Assembly (NCBI RefSeq): GCF_900090235.1
Contig: NZ_LT607750.1
Coordinates: 2,554,501 to 2,618,500, forward strand
Length of the DNA stretch: 64,000 nucleotides
Direction: 5' to 3'
Source of the DNA: Micromonospora echinaurantiaca
GTDB taxonomy: Bacteria > Actinomycetota > Actinomycetes > Mycobacteriales > Micromonosporaceae
In this document: positions 60,727 through 64,000 of the stretch, piece after piece
Layout: every line of letters starts with the position of its first letter
Numbering within the stretch: the first letter of the stretch is position 1
Position numbers and translations under genes: made by a program
Notes under the pieces: model-generated
Database searches by the model: none
What the model was told of the DNA's origin: nothing
Seen by the model: the letters and a program-made list of their open reading frames with translations, nothing else

Positions 60727-60900
60727 CACAAAGCTCCTTCGGGGATGACGCCACCAGCCCAAGGGGGACGGGCACAGCAGCGCAAGCACCATCAGGCGCT
60801 CAAAAGACTCGGGGCACATTCACGGGGCGGGGGATGCCCTGGTGCCAGATGCCCGGCCGAACCTGCGGGGCGGGGGTGCCCTGCGCGGTGCCGGACTGTG

Positions 60901-61215
60901 TGTAACGACCGCCAGCCCACCATCATTCCGGGGACCCGGACCCACACTGGCTCGGCCGGTGGGGACCGGTACTGCGATCGCCGGGGGATGCAACGACCGC
61001 CAGCACCCCATCATTCCGGGGCCACGACCCTCATCCGGCGGATGCCGGCGGGACCGTTGCTGCGATCGCCGGGAGATGTAACGACCGGCCGCCCGCCACC
61101 ATTCCGCCAGGCCCACGGGCCGGCCGGGCCGGCGGCGTGCCCTTGCTCGATCGTCCGCATGATGTAACGCCCCCGACCCGGCCCCGATTCCGCCACCCGG
61201 ATGCCGCCGGTCACA
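60901..61215. repeat. degenerate tandem array of about 88 bp
   Basis: Units begin at 60901, 60989, 61077 and 61163 with TGTAACGACC or a close variant (TGCAACGACC, TGTAACGCCC). The first two also share CATTCCGGGG and CTGCGATCGCCGGG at the same offsets; the third and fourth are more diverged and the last is partial. Periods are 88, 88 and 86 bp. The array lies 175 bases upstream of the lysozyme-like gene. Confidence 0.75.
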
Positions 61216-61476
61216 CCCACAAACCGACAAACACCCCACCCAACGGGTCGAACCACCAGCCCGGCCGACGGGCCGGACGGGGTGATCGACTCCGTGTCGC
61301 TGATATGGGGCCATCCCGGACGGGTCGATACCGCCACATCGGCGAAACGACGACAGGGCCCACACGCCCACGAAGCCTGACGCGCGGAATGTCCGGATCG
61401 TCCGCTGAAGTTCCATCCCAACCGGTCGGGATCCCATCGGGCGCCCTCGTGCCGGTGGGTTCACGGAGGAACGAGC

Positions 61477-61533
61477 GTGATACCTCAGCGGCATATTGAT
61501 GACTCAGAGGTATCAACCTCTCGGACAACGTAG
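61477..61533 (+). CDS. possible 18-residue peptide in a hairpin repeat
   Basis: GTG 61477 to TAG 61531-61533 encodes 18 residues (IPQRHIDDSEVSTSRTT after the start). GGAGG at 61465-61469 is a proper ribosome site, the only reason to note so short a frame. The coding stretch is itself an inverted repeat: TGATACCTC (61478-61486) and GAGGTATCA (61507-61515). It could be a leader peptide or chance. Confidence 0.28.
   Translation: MIPQRHIDDSEVSTSRTT
61478..61515. repeat. AT-rich inverted repeat
   Basis: TGATACCTC and GAGGTATCA are exact 9-bp inverted copies 20 nt apart, with CAG/CTC words and CATATTGATGACTCA inside. The segment is clearly more AT-rich than its neighbours, as the ends of small mobile elements or conserved regulatory hairpins often are. 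Confidence 0.6.
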
Positions 61534-61675
61534 CCCCCGCCGACACGCCCGAACCGACCAGCCAGCCGCCGAACCACGCCGGACGGGACGAGCGAACCGG
61601 CCCCGGCACCGGCGGCACGAACGGACCCGGACCACGAAAGAGCGCACTGAGCGGACCTGCCCCCGACGAGGGTTC

Positions 61676-61760
61676 GCCCGCCGCGACCAGCCGGGCGGAC
61701 TGAACCACGACAAGGCCCGCCGCGACCAGCCGAGCGGACCCGGACCACGACGACGATGGG
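61676..61760. repeat. degenerate 39-bp tandem repeat
   Basis: GCCCGCCGCGACCAGCCG starts at 61676 and again at 61715; each is followed by GCGGAC and an ACCACGAC word. Similar GGACCACGA words recur at 61629, 61743, 61791 and 61871, so the repeat has decayed over about 250 bp. Confidence 0.55.
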
Positions 61761-61882
61761 CCGCCCACCGTGACCGCACGCGCGGAGCTGGACCACGACA
61801 ACGTCGGCCCACCGGACCGCACCGCCGGCCCGGACGCGCATCCGGTCGCTGTCAGCGGCGGACGGAGCTGGACCACGGCGAG

Positions 61883-61952
61883 GGTGTGGCCCGCCGTGAC
61901 CGGCGCAGGGATCAAGCCTGACCGCCCGGAGCCGGTCAGGGCGGGCCACACC
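61883..61952 (-). repeat. 70-bp hairpin element, copy B
   Basis: Arms 61883-61903 and 61932-61952 pair at 20 of 21 positions; the 28-nt loop 61904-61931 is the exact reverse complement of the loop of copy A (59655-59682). The two copies are thus in opposite orientation 2.2 kb apart and bracket the lysozyme-like gene and the 88-bp array. Confidence 0.8.
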
Positions 61953-62256
61953 CCAACCGCAACCACCCACCCACCAGCAACCGGCCGGACGAACCGCAAC
62001 CCACCTACCACCGGGCCCACCACGCGCCGACAAACCACACGACGCAGCCACCTGAGGCGACCGGCCCAGGGAAACCGCCGGCATCGACCGCGACAGACGC
62101 CCCGCACCCCGGCAACGGCCGCGACCGGCCCAGCCGAACACCCCGCCCAGGAAGATCGGAGAAAAACTTGTCCGGACCCGGTCGATTTCCCGGGGACCCG
62201 ATCGTCGTCATCCTGTACGGCACGGGGCCGCACGACGAGACACCGAGGAGTCGGAC

Positions 62257-62598
62257 ATGAAGTACATGCTGCTTATCCAGGCCGGAGCCACCGACGGCGC
62301 CGACCAGTGCACGTTCGAGGACTGGGTGATGTACGACAAGACGATCCAGGAGGCGGGCGTCGTCGTCTCCGGGCACTCGCTGAAGGACCTGACCACCGCC
62401 ACCACCGTGCGGGTCGGCCCGAACGGCGAACGGACCGTCACCGACGGGCCGTACGCGGAGACCCGCGAGGTGCTCGGCGGCTACTACGTGATCGACGTGC
62501 CGAACCTCGACGTCGCCCTGGATTGGGCCGCACGCTGCCCCGGGGCGCGTGGCGGCGGGTCGGTCGTGGTGCGGCCGGTCGCCGAGTTCGACCTGTGA
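62257..62598 (+). CDS. DGPF/YCII-related protein
   Basis: This 113-residue protein has the YCII-related DGPF fold: MKYMLLIQAG, SLKDLTTATTVRV, TVTDGPYAETREVLGGYYVIDVPNLDVALDWAARCP, with DGPY at 63-66 in place of DGPF. These proteins are the standard genomic partner of ECF42 sigma factors; they may sense a ligand or act as small enzymes. The start is ATG 62257. The stop overlaps the sigma factor start by four bases (GTGA), so both are made together. Confidence 0.92.
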   Translation: MKYMLLIQAGATDGADQCTFEDWVMYDKTIQEAGVVVSGHSLKDLTTATTVRVGPNGERTVTDGPYAETREVLGGYYVIDVPNLDVALDWAARCPGARGGGSVVVRPVAEFDL

Positions 62599-63875
62599 CC
62601 GCGGCGGACGAGCGGAACGTCGGCGTCGGGGCGTCCGTCGAGTTGATGTTCCGCGAGGAACGCGGCCGCCTGCTCGCCTCCCTCGTCCGCCGGTTCGGCG
62701 ACCTCGACCTGGCCGAGGAGGTCACCTCCGAGGCCATCGAGGCGGCTCTGGTGCACTGGCCGGTCGACGGCGTACCGGCCAGGCCCGGGGCCTGGTTGCT
62801 GACCACCGCCCGCCGCCGGGCGGTGGACCGGCTGCGCCGCGATCGGGCGTACGCGGCGCGGCTGGCGATCCTGCAGGTGGAGGCGGAACGGGCCGACCCG
62901 GCCCCGCCGGCGGACGCGGACGCGGACCTGCCCGACGAGCGGCTGCAACTCTTCTTCACCTGCGCCCACCCGGCGCTGCCCGCCGAGGACCGCACCGCGC
63001 TGACCCTGCGGTGCCTCGCCGGCCTGACCACGCCCGAGGTCGCGCGGGCCTTCCTGGTGCCGCCGGCGACGATGGCGCAGCGGATCGTCCGGGCGAAACG
63101 GAAGATCCGGGAGGCCCGGATCCCGTTCCGGGTGCCCGGCCCGGACGAGCTGCCCGACCGGTTGCCCGGCGTGCTCCAGGTGATCTACTCGATCTTCACC
63201 GAGGGCTACGCGGCCAGCTCGGGGACTCGGTTGCAGCGGCTCGACCTCGCCGAGGAGGCGATCCGGCTGGCCCGGATCCTGCGCCGGCTGCTGCCCGCCG
63301 AGCGGGAGGTGGCCGGGCTGCTCGCGTTGATGCTGCTCGTGCACGCCCGGCGCGACGCCCGCACCGGCCCGGACGGCGAGCTGGTCCTCCTCGCCGACCA
63401 GGACCGCGGCCGGTGGGACCAGGAGATGATCGACGAGGGGCAGGCCCTGGTGCCGGTGGCGCTGACCGGAGGCCCGCCCGGCCCGTACGGGGTGCAGGCC
63501 GCGATCGCCGCGCTGCACGACGAGGCCGCCGACGTGGCGAGCACCGACTGGCCGCAGATCGTGGCGCTCTACGACGTGCTGCTCGCCGTCGCGCCGTCCC
63601 CGGTCGTCGCGCTGAACCGGGCGGTGGCGGTGGCCATGCGGGACGGGCCGGCGACCGGCCTGGCGCTGCTCGACGGGCTGGCCGACGAGCCGCGGCTGCG
63701 CGGGTACCACCCCTACCCGGCCGCCCGCGGCGACCTGCTGCGCCAGCTCGGCCGGTACGCCGAGGCGGCGGCGGCCTACCGGGCGGCGCTCGACCTGGCC
63801 GGCACCGAGCCGGAGCGGGCGCACCTCCGGCGTAACCTGCGCGCGGCGGAGGGCCACGACCCGGACCGAGCATGA
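62595..63875 (+). CDS. ECF42-type RNA polymerase sigma factor
   Basis: This 426-residue protein has an ECF sigma core (about 1-180; region 2 RRFGDLDLAEEVTSEAIEAAL and ARPGAWLLTTARRRAVDRLRRDR, region 4 LTLRCLAGLTTPEVARAFLVPPATMAQRIVRAKRKI) and a ~240-residue C-terminal extension with TPR-like helices (LLRQLGRYAEAAAAYRAALDLA). That extension plus the DGPF gene upstream defines ECF42, which has no classical anti-sigma factor. The GTG start overlaps the DGPF stop. The C-terminal domain is thought to be needed for activity. Targets probably include its own promoter. Confidence 0.93.
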   Translation: MTAADERNVGVGASVELMFREERGRLLASLVRRFGDLDLAEEVTSEAIEAALVHWPVDGVPARPGAWLLTTARRRAVDRLRRDRAYAARLAILQVEAERADPAPPADADADLPDERLQLFFTCAHPALPAEDRTALTLRCLAGLTTPEVARAFLVPPATMAQRIVRAKRKIREARIPFRVPGPDELPDRLPGVLQVIYSIFTEGYAASSGTRLQRLDLAEEAIRLARILRRLLPAEREVAGLLALMLLVHARRDARTGPDGELVLLADQDRGRWDQEMIDEGQALVPVALTGGPPGPYGVQAAIAALHDEAADVASTDWPQIVALYDVLLAVAPSPVVALNRAVAVAMRDGPATGLALLDGLADEPRLRGYHPYPAARGDLLRQLGRYAEAAAAYRAALDLAGTEPERAHLRRNLRAAEGHDPDRA

Positions 63876-64000
63876 CCGGCCCGCACGACCAGGCACGGTC
63901 CCGCCGATCGGGCAGGAGGGTCACCACCGGACCATCCGGACCAACGGTGAGGGCCTGCACGACGCGATTGCGCAGGGGGCGCACGCGTACGCGCGTCCCG
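63876..64000. other. window end, nothing assigned
   Basis: The last 125 bases after the sigma factor stop show no recognisable start or conserved protein. A minus-strand frame is open up to 63984 but overlaps the sigma factor gene and has no family resemblance. Confidence 0.4.

Larger units (their letters stand above)
60727..62256. other. 1.5-kb repeat-rich gap
   Basis: No supported gene apart from a possible 18-codon micro-ORF at 61477. It contains the leader of the lysozyme-like gene, a four-unit tandem array (60901-61215), an inverted repeat at 61478-61515, degenerate 39-bp repeats (61676-61760) and copy B of the 70-bp hairpin (61883-61952). The right end is the promoter region of the DGPF gene. 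Confidence 0.6.

Noticed and set aside
60727..60900. c-di-AMP (ydaO) riboswitch before the lysozyme-like gene
   Set aside because: Such switches often precede cell wall hydrolases in actinobacteria, but I could not find the conserved blocks on the minus strand.
60901..61215. CRISPR array
   Set aside because: Period is about 88 bp, units differ throughout and there are no constant short repeats with unique spacers or cas genes.
61496..61921. A 141-codon plus-strand frame in the repeat region
   Set aside because: Product is Arg/His/Pro-rich and made of degenerate repeats; it lacks a ribosome site and family resemblance.

Overview
The window is very GC-rich actinobacterial chromosome, most consistent with Micromonosporaceae (Micromonospora-like). 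Supports are strongly G/C-ending codons, frequent GTG starts, many leaderless promoters of the form TAGNNT followed by 6-7 nt and the start codon, and a gene block in the order known from Mycobacterium tuberculosis Rv1822-Rv1830. The genus is an inference from style and content; no rRNA lies in the window.

Layout. 1-2793: end of cydA, cydB and a nitronate monooxygenase. 2891-3901: two divergent MarR regulators around a palindromic operator. 3962-11865: mixed metabolism (peroxiredoxin, patatin, SDR, methyltransferase, acetyltransferase, a frameshifted GH20 hexosaminidase, Lrp regulator, F420-type monooxygenase plus deaminase). 12041-15556: DUF6223-like membrane protein, then an AAA ATPase divergent from a tyrosine recombinase/nucleotidyltransferase pair, with AT-rich inverted repeats at the ATPase gene's two ends. 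15558-19283: secreted fasciclin protein, an M14 peptidase with a TGPV-repeat tail, and an EEP phosphohydrolase. 19714-28614: TSUP permease, acetyltransferase, peptide deformylase, TetR-controlled ABC exporter, MarR/proline iminopeptidase pair, YdeI-like protein, PabB-like enzyme and DUF5999. 28739-31722: gcvP under a glycine riboswitch. 31830-35038: SnoaL-like protein, sirtuin and two SDR-fold proteins. 35080-37342: truncated haemoglobin, flavohaemoprotein and DivIVA protein in one tight operon.

37988-44196 is the conserved actinobacterial growth/cell-envelope block: pgsA, DUF881, small membrane protein, DUF881, gcvH, FHA (GarA type), FtsR-type MerR, bifunctional nuclease and a second MerR. 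44490-47058 holds a MarR regulator, a PP2C/SpoIIE-like phosphatase with an altered metal motif and a DUF574-type methyltransferase. 47178-50274 has a universal stress protein, several very small proteins and a HhH DNA repair-like protein.

50362-59175 is a complete selenocysteine module: tRNA-Sec (selC), selA and selB, next to a three-subunit formate dehydrogenase whose catalytic subunit has an in-frame UGA followed by a SECIS-like hairpin with the GGUCU loop. Every element needed to make and use selenocysteine except selD is present in 9 kb.

59176-62256 is a repeat-dense stretch with one secreted lysozyme-like gene. It holds at least six strong hairpins, a 70-bp hairpin element present twice in opposite orientation with identical 28-nt loops, a four-unit tandem array of about 88 bp, 33-bp and 39-bp tandem repeats, and a possible 18-codon micro-ORF. 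The window closes with a DGPF/YCII-like protein and an ECF42-type sigma factor in a translationally coupled pair. The repeat region and the ATPase/recombinase/nucleotidyltransferase cassette are the least explained parts.
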